Below, piece by piece: positions 1 to 6,043 of a DNA stretch of 12,386 nt (the stretch's first letter is position 1; every line of letters starts with the position of its first letter). Origin of the DNA: Helicobacteraceae bacterium (lineage in GTDB: Bacteria > Campylobacterota > Campylobacteria > Campylobacterales > SZUA-545); NCBI GenBank assembly GCA_031276985.1, contig JAISMA010000047.1:1-12386 (forward strand), in the 5' to 3' direction. Made by a program: the position numbers and the translations under genes. The notes under the pieces are model-generated. The model made no database searches. It saw nothing but the letters and a program-made list of their open reading frames with translations, and had not been told where the DNA came from.

Positions 1-231
1 CATCGTCGCGTTTTTGTCAAATCCCGCCGCGATTCCGCACGGATTATGAAACGTCAAACCAAAAACCGTCTGCTCAAGCGACGGATCGCATGCGGCAAAA
101 CGCGAGGCGATCGCGCCTAGCGCGAAGGGAATTTGCTCCGCGCCGCGCAAAGCAAACTCCGCAAGCGCGTGCGCCGTCTCGGGCTGAAACTTAAACAACA
201 AGCTACGAAACGCGGAATAATCAAGACTCAA
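1..231 (-). CDS. pyrD: Dihydroorotate dehydrogenase, N-terminal part (cut by window edge)
   Basis: Reading the minus strand from a TTG at 231 gives 77 residues that stay open to base 1. The N-terminus (LDYSAFRSLLFKFQPETAHA) matches the start of class 2, membrane-associated quinone-dependent dihydroorotate dehydrogenases, where a helix with FxLxPExAH precedes the barrel. The stretch GLTFHNPCGIAAGFDKNA near residues 59-76 is the first FMN-binding strand of the family. The enzyme oxidises dihydroorotate to orotate in pyrimidine synthesis. An in-frame TAA at 244-246 lies only four codons upstream and TTG is the only usable start codon between, so the start is well bounded although no strong ribosome binding site is visible. 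It diverges from gpsA. The C-terminal three quarters lie outside the window. Confidence 0.9.
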   Translation of the reverse strand, partial: MSLDYSAFRSLLFKFQPETAHALAEFALRGAEQIPFALGAIASRFAACDPSLEQTVFGLTFHNPCGIAAGFDKNATM

Positions 232-255
232 AAGGACGCTCGCTTATTTTTCTAG

Positions 256-298
256 GGATTGTAGCCGATCGCCGCTAAACCGTAACGCGCTACAATCC
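256..298. promoter_or_regulatory. Symmetric divergent promoter region between pyrD and gpsA
   Basis: A perfect 10-bp inverted repeat, GGATTGTAGC at 256-265 and GCTACAATCC at 289-298, sits in the 91-bp gap between the divergent genes. Each arm contains TACAAT reading outward: plus strand 291-296 toward gpsA and minus strand 263-258 toward pyrD. Both make plausible sigma-70 -10 boxes about 30 nt before their start codons. No convincing -35 is visible, which is usual in Campylobacterota. The repeat could instead be an operator. Function is inferred. Confidence 0.5.
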
Positions 299-311
299 GC
301 TATTCTTAATT

Positions 312-316
312 GGAGG
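312..316 (+). promoter_or_regulatory. Ribosome binding site of gpsA
   Basis: GGAGG lies 6 nt before the GTG at 323 and decides in favour of that non-ATG start. Confidence 0.8.
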
Positions 317-322
317 CGATTT

Positions 323-1231
323 GTGCGAGTAGCCGTGATTGGAGGCGGCAAATGGGGACAGGCGTTGCAAACGGCGTTTCTCGATAACAAAATAGAGGCG
401 AGCGTCGTTTCGCGATCGGCGCGGACGCTGCCGAATTTGACAAGCGTGGAAGACGCGCTAAAAACGCCGCTACTCGTTATGGCGATTAGCGCGCAGGCGA
501 CGCGGGAATGGCTTGAAACGCATTTTCGTTTTAACGGGCAGAAAATCCTTGTGGCAAGCAAAGGAATCGACACGCAAAGCGGCAAATTTCTCAATGAAAT
601 ATACGGCGAATTTGCGCCGAGCGAGAACGCGGCGTTTTTAAGCGGACCGGGTTTTGCGGCTGAAATCGTGAAAAAACTGCCCGCCGCGCTGACGATCGCT
701 TCGGAATCGGAAGAGACCGCCGCCGTATTTACGCGCTGTTTTCCGAATTGGATAAAAACCTATCGATCGTCCGACGTAATCGGCGCGGAGGTTGGCGGCG
801 CTTACAAAAACGTCATCGCAATCGCCGCGGGAACGTGCGCCAGCTTGGAGCTTGGCGCGAACGCCAGAGCGGCGCTGATTACGCGCGGGCTTGCGGAGAT
901 GACGCGGTTTGGCTTGTTTTTTGGCGCTAAACAGGAGACGTTTTTGGGATTAGCGGGCGTTGGGGATTTGACGCTGACCGCCACAAGCGAGTTAAGCCGA
1001 AACTACCGCGTAGGGTTTGCGCTTGGGCAAAAACGAACGCTTGAAAGCGTTTTGAGCGAGCTTGGCGAAGTCGCCGAAGGCGTGTCGACCGCCCGCGCTA
1101 TCGTGAAAATCGCCGCGAAAAACAAACTCTACACGCCGATAGCAAACGAAGTCGCCAAGCTGTTTGACGGCGGCGATCCGTTTGCGAGCGTGCAATCCCT
1201 GCTAATTCGGGCAAACGACAAGGAGTTTTAA
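323..1231 (+). CDS. gpsA: NAD(P)-dependent glycerol-3-phosphate dehydrogenase
   Basis: This 302-aa cytoplasmic enzyme reduces dihydroxyacetone phosphate to sn-glycerol 3-phosphate, the backbone of phospholipids. The N-terminal Rossmann signature is VIGGGKWG at residues 5-12. VASKGI (77-82) and SGPGFA (107-112) are the conserved cofactor and substrate loops. EVGGAYKNV (156-164) carries the catalytic lysine, K162. GLAGVGDLTLT followed by TSELSRNYRVG (about 209-231) is the family's substrate-binding signature. Length is slightly below the common 320-340 aa, but both domains are complete. The start is GTG at 323 with GGAGG 6 nt upstream. Its stop codon overlaps the proA ATG by one base, so the two genes are almost certainly co-transcribed and translationally coupled. 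Confidence 0.96.
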   Translation: MRVAVIGGGKWGQALQTAFLDNKIEASVVSRSARTLPNLTSVEDALKTPLLVMAISAQATREWLETHFRFNGQKILVASKGIDTQSGKFLNEIYGEFAPSENAAFLSGPGFAAEIVKKLPAALTIASESEETAAVFTRCFPNWIKTYRSSDVIGAEVGGAYKNVIAIAAGTCASLELGANARAALITRGLAEMTRFGLFFGAKQETFLGLAGVGDLTLTATSELSRNYRVGFALGQKRTLESVLSELGEVAEGVSTARAIVKIAAKNKLYTPIANEVAKLFDGGDPFASVQSLLIRANDKEF

Positions 1232-2469
1232 TGGACGAAATGATTGCATTTTTGCAAAAAGTAAAGGCGGCGTCGAGAGTTGTGGCGACGCTTGAGGGCA
1301 AAACGCGATCCGCGCTGTTAAACGAAATGGCGGCGGCGATCGAGGCGAATTCGGCGGCGATTTTGGCGGCAAACGCTCAAGATACGCAAGAAGCCGCCGC
1401 GCTTTCAAGCGCTATGCGCGATCGGCTGGAACTAAACGACAAGCGCGTTTTGGAGATTGCCAAAGGGTTAAAAGAGATCGCCGCTTTGCGCGATCCGATC
1501 GGCGAAACGATAGACGGCTGGATCGCGGAAGATAACCTGAAAATCGAGAAAGTCGCCGTTCCGATCGGCGTGGTGGGCGTCATCTACGAATCGCGCCCGA
1601 ACGTTACGGCGGACGTCGCCGCGCTCTGCTTCAAATCCGCCAACGCCGCGATCTTAAAAGGCGGCAAAGAAGCGGCGCGAAGCTCGGCGGCGATCGTTAG
1701 CGTTTTGCAGGGCGTATTGGAAAAGCGCGGCTTGCCAAAAGAGGCGATAGCGCTTTTGCCCGATAGCTCCCGCGAAGCCGTCAAATGGCTTGTGAAGCAG
1801 GATAAATACATCGATCTGATCGTGCCGCGCGGCGGCGAAGCGCTGATTAGTCTGGTCGTCCAAAACGCAAGCGTCCCCGTCGTCAAGCACGATAAAGGCG
1901 TGTGTCATCTGTATTTGCACGAAAGCGCCGAATACGACAAAGCCGAACGCATCGCAATCAACGCCAAAGTCCAAAAGCCAAGCGCGTGCAACGCAATCGA
2001 AACGCTGCTGATCGACGAGGCGATCGCGGCGACGTTTTTGCCAAAGCTGAAAGCGGCGTTTGACCGAAACAAAACGGAGCTTCGCGGTTGCGCGAAAACC
2101 CGCGCTATTATCGACGCGAAGGCGGCAAGCGACGAGGATTGGAGCGCGGAATATCTGGAAAACGTTTTGGCGATCAAAGTCGTGGGCGCGATAGACGAGG
2201 CGATAACGCATATCCAAACATACGGCTCGGCGCACAGCGAAGCCATTATCGCGCGCGATTACGGCGCGATCGAGAGGTTTCTGGGCGAAATCGACGCGGC
2301 GTGCGTATACGCAAACGCGTCGACGCGATTTACCGACGGCGGCAAATTCGGCTTTGGCGCGGAAGTGGGAATTAGCACGAACAAATTCCACGCGCGCGGA
2401 CCTATGGGAATCAAAGAGCTAACGACTTATAAATATCGCATATACGGCAACGGGCAGATACGATCGTAA
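1231..2469 (+). CDS. proA: Gamma-glutamyl phosphate reductase
   Basis: The 412-aa protein is full length for ProA, which reduces gamma-glutamyl phosphate with NADPH to glutamate semialdehyde in proline synthesis. It has the aldehyde dehydrogenase-type fold. Visible signatures are PIGVVGVIYESRPN (111-124), LKGGKEA (142-148), DKGVCHLY (221-228), the active-site cysteine C253 in KPSACNA, and the C-terminal block FTDGGKFGFGAEVGIS with HARGPMG (367-393). The ATG at 1231 overlaps the last base of gpsA's TAA, and AAGGAG lies just inside gpsA, giving classic translational coupling. The partner kinase ProB is not in the window. A long open frame on the opposite strand is a codon-usage shadow. Confidence 0.97.
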   Translation: MDEMIAFLQKVKAASRVVATLEGKTRSALLNEMAAAIEANSAAILAANAQDTQEAAALSSAMRDRLELNDKRVLEIAKGLKEIAALRDPIGETIDGWIAEDNLKIEKVAVPIGVVGVIYESRPNVTADVAALCFKSANAAILKGGKEAARSSAAIVSVLQGVLEKRGLPKEAIALLPDSSREAVKWLVKQDKYIDLIVPRGGEALISLVVQNASVPVVKHDKGVCHLYLHESAEYDKAERIAINAKVQKPSACNAIETLLIDEAIAATFLPKLKAAFDRNKTELRGCAKTRAIIDAKAASDEDWSAEYLENVLAIKVVGAIDEAITHIQTYGSAHSEAIIARDYGAIERFLGEIDAACVYANASTRFTDGGKFGFGAEVGISTNKFHARGPMGIKELTTYKYRIYGNGQIRS

Positions 2470-2504
2470 TCGCGCTTTGCTAATAAATAGGGAGGGTCAA
2501 GAAA

Positions 2505-2953
2505 ATGGCGTACGTCAACGAAGAGATGTCCGACAAAGATTGGGAAGAATATGAGCGTATAGTAGCTGCTAAACGTTTTCGGGGGGGGGGGCAAACCGCC
2601 ACTGGGCGATAGACAGAGAGAGAGAGATCTGGTTTAAGGTATATCAAAGATGGACGAATAGAGAGGATGGTAGCGAGATGTGCACAGACTGGGACTTCTA
2701 CTGGAAAGGGGTTTATGTACCGGCGGAAACAATGCCCGTTGAAAGAACGCTTTCCAACAACGGTTATAATTATGGACACTTAAAGCTATCGAAGATTGAA
2801 ATCCCAAAAAACGCCCTACAACATAAATCCGAAATCTTAAAAGAGCTAAAAGCGGCTCTTGAGGCTTCTTTTATTGGTCTTGGAATTTTTGCCCGAGATA
2901 GAATAAAATCTTGCAAAGTCGATCTTGAATACGAAGGAGCGCTAGTATTTTGA
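2505..2953 (+). CDS. Unknown small protein interrupted by a poly-G tract (candidate phase-variable gene)
   Basis: GGGAGGG at 2490-2496 precedes an ATG at 2505 by 8 nt, a strong initiation region. Translation runs acidic and tryptophan-rich (MAYVNEEMSDKDWEEYERIV) into a run of 11 G. It then terminates at TAG 2610-2612 after 35 residues. If the tract held 9 or 12 G, the frame would join a long open stretch beginning ANRHWAIDREREIWFKVYQRW and running to TGA 2951-2953. That gives a protein of 148-149 aa. The downstream part alone could start at ATG 2678 (91 aa). It ends KVDLEYEGALVF, and part of this C-terminus is encoded again downstream. No recognisable domain, signal peptide or membrane segment is seen; size and composition would suit an immunity-like or other small cytoplasmic protein, but that is a guess. 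As sequenced the gene is out of frame, either an OFF phase, a -1 slippage site or a homopolymer sequencing error. Confidence 0.6.
2581..2591 (+). repeat. Homopolymeric G tract (11 G)
   Basis: Eleven consecutive G bases lie inside the coding region that starts at 2505, about 25 codons in. G tracts of this length are the classical slipped-strand contingency loci of Campylobacter and Helicobacter. It is by far the longest homopolymer in the window. Confidence 0.85.
2615..2626 (+). repeat. Short AG dinucleotide run (six units)
   Basis: Six AG units lie 24 bases after the G tract, in the same interrupted gene, encoding R-E-R-E in the downstream frame. This is a second, weaker slippage-prone tract. 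Confidence 0.6.
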
Positions 2954-3014
2954 ATCAAGCGCGATCGATCTTGCTTGGGCAAAGTCGACCTTGAATACGA
3001 AGGAGCGCTAGTAT
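2913..3014 (+). repeat. Direct repeat of the 3' end of the upstream gene (36 bp, two copies)
   Basis: Bases 2913-2948 and 2979-3014 are identical except for one T/C difference and are 66 bp apart. Because 66 is a multiple of three, both copies lie in the same reading frame and encode KVDLEYEGALV. The first is followed by F and TGA, the second directly by TAA. Only 21 sense codons separate the TGA from the second stop. Confidence 0.85.
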
Positions 3015-3025
3015 AACGCTAATTG

Positions 3026-3082
3026 CGAATGTCCTAAATACTAGATTCCCCCCCTTTCTCCGCGCCTACGCGCAGAACGACG
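3026..3082 (+). repeat. Right half of a REPIN/MITE-like element (degenerate copy)
   Basis: The first 23 bases (3026-3048) are identical to 3279-3301, and CTACGCGCAGAA plus GACG at 3066-3082 match the outer right end of the complete element. Between them a C-rich insertion (CCCCCCCTTTCTCC region) replaces the inner arm of the terminal hairpin, so this copy has lost its palindrome. No matching left end is visible; left of it lies the duplicated gene end. Confidence 0.6.
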
Positions 3083-3129
3083 ATCTAATAATTGTATGGT
3101 TTAACGCAATCTGAAACGATCGCGCTTTG

Positions 3130-3209
3130 CGTCATTCTGCGCGTAGCCGCAGAATCCAAAAACAAAAAGCCAAAGCGTTTACGTTTGGCGGTTAATCCGC
3201 AATCGCTCT
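3130..3209 (+). repeat. Left part of a second REPIN/MITE-like element
   Basis: The left 27 bases (3130-3156) form a hairpin with arms ATTCTGCG (3134-3141) and CGCAGAAT (3148-3155). They are the reverse complement of 3297-3323 with one mismatch. The following A-rich stretch and TTTACGTTTGGCG are a diverged version of the element core. The copy breaks off where the next element starts at 3210, suggesting a nested or tandem insertion. Confidence 0.6.
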
Positions 3210-3323
3210 CGTTATTCTGTGCGTAGTAGCAAAATCTAAAAATAAAAGATTAGAACTTTACAATTGGCGCTTGAGTTACGAATGTCCTAAATACTAGATT
3301 CTGCGACTACGCGCAGAATGACG
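3210..3323 (+). repeat. Complete 114-bp REPIN/MITE-like element
   Basis: A left end at 3210-3236 and a right end at 3297-3323 are 27-bp inverted repeats with several mismatches; the right end matches the 3130-3156 end with a single mismatch. The right end is itself a hairpin: ATTCTGCG 3298-3305, six-base loop, CGCAGAAT 3312-3319. The 60-bp interior contains TTTACAATTGGCGCTTGA at 3257-3274. Two inverted palindromic units around a short spacer is the architecture of REPINs or small non-autonomous transposons. No transposase and no clear target-site duplication are in the window. Confidence 0.65.
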
Positions 3324-3402
3324 AGAAACGGACGCTAAAGCGACAGCGGCGCAAGCGGCGTAAGGCGCGATTGTTCGTTCAGCGCAACGCGAATATCTCA
3401 TA

Positions 3403-3411
3403 TGCTATACT
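3403..3411 (+). promoter_or_regulatory. Probable extended -10 promoter of the 449-aa membrane protein gene
   Basis: TGCTATACT is an extended -10 (TGn plus TATACT, five of six consensus bases), about 60-75 nt before the candidate start codons of the next gene. No clear -35 is seen, as is usual in this phylum. Confidence 0.45.
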
Positions 3412-3426
3412 TCCGCCTGCGCGTGA

Positions 3427-3498
3427 ATGACGGAATGGAGGGCTACTTTGGTTTCTAATTCATTGTTTTGCAAAAGCGTTTTAACATGCATTTTATAA
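3427..3498 (+). CDS. Possible short upstream ORF (leader peptide) overlapping the membrane protein start
   Basis: ATG 3427 opens a 23-codon frame (MTEWRATLVSNSLFCKSVLTC...) ending at TAA 3496-3498, overlapping the main gene's ATG 3486 by 13 nt. GGAGGG at 3437-3442 lies inside it, 5 nt before an in-frame TTG at 3448 that would give 16 codons. It could be a translational leader, or the true N-terminus displaced by a frameshift. No conservation information is available. Confidence 0.25.
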   Translation: MTEWRATLVSNSLFCKSVLTCIL

Positions 3499-4817
3499 GC
3501 GCGTTCTTAGTTTATATATTTTTCGCCGTTATCACGATCCCTCTTTTCTGCCTTATTTTTTACTCTATTTACGCTCTTTTCGCTCTTTTTATCGCGCTTT
3601 TAAGAAAAAGTAAAAAACTTGAGCCCGCTTTCAAACTTCCTCTTAAGCCTACAAAGAAATGGGCGCCGCTTGTTTTTGTATTTTACGTTTCTTTCCACGC
3701 CTTCTTTTGCCTTTATAGATCGACAGAGTATTTTATGGGCGATCGCCCTTATAAAGAGGCTAAAGCCTACGCTATAGCGGGCGATTATATGTTTTTATGG
3801 CAGTATATCTTTGGCAATTACAGAATTATCGACGCGAGTTTCTATCAGGCTTTTCTCAAACTTCAGCAAAAGTTTGTTCTTGAGCCGATTTACTCTATCA
3901 TTCCCGAAACAGACGGCGAGAGATATATATGGCGCTACAAATTTCAAAACCATATTTACGCTAGAAGCTATTGGGCGCCGGTAACCGACGAAAACAAAAA
4001 GAGGGGCGTTGTGTTTTGGGCGCGTAACGCCTCGCACAAACCTGAATTGCTTCCGATACTTCTTGATATTTACGACTCTATCGTAAAGTTGGACACGCTT
4101 CCTATTCAAGACGAGGAGTTTTCCCAAATTGATAGATATTTGGTTATGGCAAATATGTTTCAATACTATCAGATGTATAAAGAGCGGCAGATAAGCCTTG
4201 AGTATGAGCCTAACGCAAGCTTCATAAAAGGCATAGGCAAACAATATCTATTCCATACTACTCCTTATTATATTGAACAGAACAATCGATATATTAAAGC
4301 TATCGACGACGCTAAAGCGGCTATCGAAAACAATAAAAAACTAGCCAAAGACTTTGAATCCAAGCCCCACGCCAAAGCCGCGCTATATTGGGCGGGAGTA
4401 GAAGCATATCGCGCTGAAGTCGTAAAGCTAATACCCTATCATGTAACTATGGATTTCAACGATTTCTGCGAAAGTCGCGAGATTGAACAATTTACCAAAT
4501 ACTACAACGAATATCTAATCTGGTCTCAAAGCGCTCGAAGCTCTTTTGCCGGCTTTAGCAAACATAGAAAGCGACAATATGAAATTGTGATAGAAGGCTT
4601 CATCGACGTTCCTCACTATGCCGCCAAGTATGTATGCGGCAAGAAGTTTGATAGATATTCGTGGTGGGAGAGAATTCATTTGTCCCAGGGGGATAAAAGC
4701 GAAGAACTTCATAAGATCATAAGAAACATAATGGGAGCGCTCGAAGCGCGCGACGCTTTAGAACATAATCTTATCAATCAACCAACAACGGAAGACAACC
4801 TAACAAACAAGGAGTAA
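3468..4817 (+). CDS. Orphan membrane protein of unknown function
   Basis: The protein is 449 aa from TTG 3468, or 443 aa from ATG 3486. A very hydrophobic N-terminus (about residues 9-45, one or two membrane helices) is followed by a basic linker (RKSKK, KLPLKPTKK). A further helix (WAPLVFVFYVSFHAFFCLY) lies at about 65-83. The remaining 360 residues are soluble, rich in Tyr, Trp, Lys and Glu, with a lysine/alanine-rich helical stretch near residues 275-310 and no motif I recognise. The start is uncertain: neither candidate has a nearby Shine-Dalgarno. The only good one, GGAGGG at 3437-3442, precedes a different frame. Codon use is more AT-rich than neighbouring genes and CGATCG, common elsewhere, appears about once, consistent with acquired DNA. 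It lies between repeat elements and an empty stretch, with no operon partner. Confidence 0.75.
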   Translation: MQKRFNMHFISAFLVYIFFAVITIPLFCLIFYSIYALFALFIALLRKSKKLEPAFKLPLKPTKKWAPLVFVFYVSFHAFFCLYRSTEYFMGDRPYKEAKAYAIAGDYMFLWQYIFGNYRIIDASFYQAFLKLQQKFVLEPIYSIIPETDGERYIWRYKFQNHIYARSYWAPVTDENKKRGVVFWARNASHKPELLPILLDIYDSIVKLDTLPIQDEEFSQIDRYLVMANMFQYYQMYKERQISLEYEPNASFIKGIGKQYLFHTTPYYIEQNNRYIKAIDDAKAAIENNKKLAKDFESKPHAKAALYWAGVEAYRAEVVKLIPYHVTMDFNDFCESREIEQFTKYYNEYLIWSQSARSSFAGFSKHRKRQYEIVIEGFIDVPHYAAKYVCGKKFDRYSWWERIHLSQGDKSEELHKIIRNIMGALEARDALEHNLINQPTTEDNLTNKE

Positions 4818-5162
4818 CGGATAACGCCAACCGCAAAATCGGTTTTATTCGCGTTAGCGAAAGCGTTTGGATTTTGGGTTAATAAACTAGGTTCGCAATC
4901 TCCCTGTCGCCGATAAATATAATAAAGAAAGAGTTTGCGTTCGGTTCAGTTTTATCAACTTACTTGCTGCGCCAAAGCCTCTCTCTAAACCAGACGACTT
5001 ACGCTCGTAAGCGCGACTCGGAAGATTGCTCGCCTAGAGCTTGAATCTCTCGACCAAGCAATGCAAGTATAGCGAAACGGCTATCGCGCCCCATTGCTAA
5101 TTGTCAAATGTTTAATTTAGTTATATTTCTTAAATATATATTTATTTTTTGCGATCGTTTGG
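4818..5162. other. 345-bp gene-free stretch between convergent genes, with small hairpins and an AT-rich end
   Basis: All frames contain frequent stops and I find no tRNA or known RNA. AACCG-CAAAAT-CGGTT at 4832-4847, followed by TTATT, is a weak terminator-like hairpin after the membrane protein gene. CTTACG-CT-CGTAAG lies at 4998-5011. ATTGCT (5025-5030) pairs with AGCAAT (5057-5062) around an inner AGAG/CTCT stem. The end, 5100-5150, is strongly AT-rich with the perfect palindrome TAAATATATATTTA at 5131-5144 followed by six T. It may hold transcription ends for both convergent genes; a small RNA cannot be excluded. Confidence 0.4.
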
Positions 5163-5420
5163 CTATTGGCACGCATGGCATTCCACGAAGTTATTTTGCG
5201 TTTTAAGCGGCAGAGCAAAATCGTCGTCGTCGATCGCCTCAAATTCGTCGATAAAGCGCGAAAGCGTTTGCGCGTATGGACGGCTTACGCCCTCCTCGTA
5301 GTAGATCGCGATATATTCGCCCGCAAGCGCTTCGGAAAGTTTTCCGCCTTCTTCGATCGCAAAAACAAGATACGATCCGCCTTTGTCTTTGCGGCGGTAG
5401 GTTTTGGTTTTGTCAAGCAT
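5163..5420 (-). CDS. Small acidic protein of unknown function at the end of the operon
   Basis: This 85-aa protein begins MLDKTKTYRRKDKGGSYLVF and ends in a cysteine pair, ECHACQ. A strong AAGGAG (5431-5426) lies 5 nt before the ATG, and the gene starts 14 nt after the hisG stop, so it is very probably the last gene of the coaX-hisG transcript. The basic N-terminal KGGSY followed by an acidic body with VSRPYAQTLSRFIDEFEAID vaguely recalls small DUF1653-type proteins (KGxxY ... RPxxxF), but I would not assign it on this basis. There is no signal peptide or membrane segment. The terminal CxxC could bind metal; this is inference. Confidence 0.65.
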   Translation of the reverse strand: MLDKTKTYRRKDKGGSYLVFAIEEGGKLSEALAGEYIAIYYEEGVSRPYAQTLSRFIDEFEAIDDDDFALPLKTQNNFVECHACQ

Positions 5421-5434
5421 ATTCGCTCCTTTGT

Positions 5435-6043
5435 TTAGATAAATTTCGCGATCGCCTCGCGTAGCGCTAAAATCTCCGACTTGCGCTCGATAAAGCTATC
5501 GCGGTTTGCAAACAGCCGCGCCGAAGAGACCAAAATAGTTTCGATCCGCTCCAAGCCGTTTTCCTTCATCGTCGTTCCCGTCTCGACTATATCCACAATC
5601 GCTTCCGCTAGTCCCGTAAGCGGCGCAAGCTCGATAGAGCCGTAGAGCTTCACAATCTCTACCGCCATCGCTTTTTGGGCGAAAAAACGCTTTGCGATAT
5701 TGACCATTTTTGTCGCCACTTTGATATGCGGTTTGGACGGATCAAGCCTCGCGCCCTTTTTCATGCCAAGAACGACTTCGCAACGACCAAATTTCAAATC
5801 CAGCAACTCCGTTACAAGCGCGTTTTGTTCCAAAAGCGCGTCTTTGCCGCAAATTCCAAGCTCCGCCGCGCCGTGAGCGACGTACGTCGGCACGTCTTGA
5901 GAGCGCACAAGCAGAAAACGAAAATCGTCTTTGGTTAGTATCAATTTACGGTTTTCAAACCTGAAATCGCCGCCGTGTATTTGCTTGAACAGATCGAGCG
6001 TTTGGTCGGCTATTCGTCCTTTTGGCAGCGCAATCGTCAGCAT
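5435..6043 (-). CDS. hisG: ATP phosphoribosyltransferase, short form (catalytic subunit)
   Basis: This 202-aa enzyme condenses ATP with PRPP to phosphoribosyl-ATP, the first and feedback-controlled step of histidine synthesis. Visible signatures are ALPKGR (5-10), LVRSQDVPTYVAHGAAELGI (45-64), and GSIELAPLTGLAEAIVDI (135-152) followed by VETGTTMKENGL, the PRPP-binding loop region. The protein ends before the C-terminal ACT-like regulatory domain of the long form (about 290-300 aa). It is therefore the short HisG that normally needs the HisRS-like subunit HisZ; no hisZ is in this window. Its ATG overlaps the last base of the coaX stop codon with AAGGAG just upstream, the same arrangement as gpsA-proA. 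No other his gene is adjacent. Confidence 0.95.
   Translation of the reverse strand: MLTIALPKGRIADQTLDLFKQIHGGDFRFENRKLILTKDDFRFLLVRSQDVPTYVAHGAAELGICGKDALLEQNALVTELLDLKFGRCEVVLGMKKGARLDPSKPHIKVATKMVNIAKRFFAQKAMAVEIVKLYGSIELAPLTGLAEAIVDIVETGTTMKENGLERIETILVSSARLFANRDSFIERKSEILALREAIAKFI

Noticed and set aside
244..594. 116-codon minus-strand frame overlapping the start of gpsA
   Set aside because: Antisense to the well-supported gpsA and to its ribosome binding site; no motif. Only the fact that its frame continues into pyrD after a stop was useful.
1654..2391. 245-codon open frame on the minus strand inside proA
   Set aside because: Composition is Arg/Phe-rich without any motif, and it lies wholly antisense to a clear ProA; it is a shadow of GC-rich codon use.
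2478..2486. TGCTAATAA as an extended -10 promoter of the G-tract gene
   Set aside because: It ends only 3 nt before the ribosome binding site, so a transcript start would fall within the RBS.
3048..3054. Seven-C run as a second phase-variable tract
   Set aside because: It lies in non-coding repeat-derived DNA and is short.
4832..4852. Rho-independent terminator after the 449-aa gene
   Set aside because: The stem is only 5 bp with a mixed TTATT tail; mentioned within the intergenic entry but too weak for a separate call.
5025..5075. Possible tRNA: ATTCAAG loop on the minus strand with flanking stem
   Set aside because: Only 4 of 5 T-arm pairs form, there is no matching 5' acceptor strand, and no anticodon arm is in the right place.
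5131..5150. AT palindrome plus T run as a bidirectional terminator or origin-like box
   Set aside because: The stem is purely A/T and isolated, with no DnaA boxes or iterons around it.
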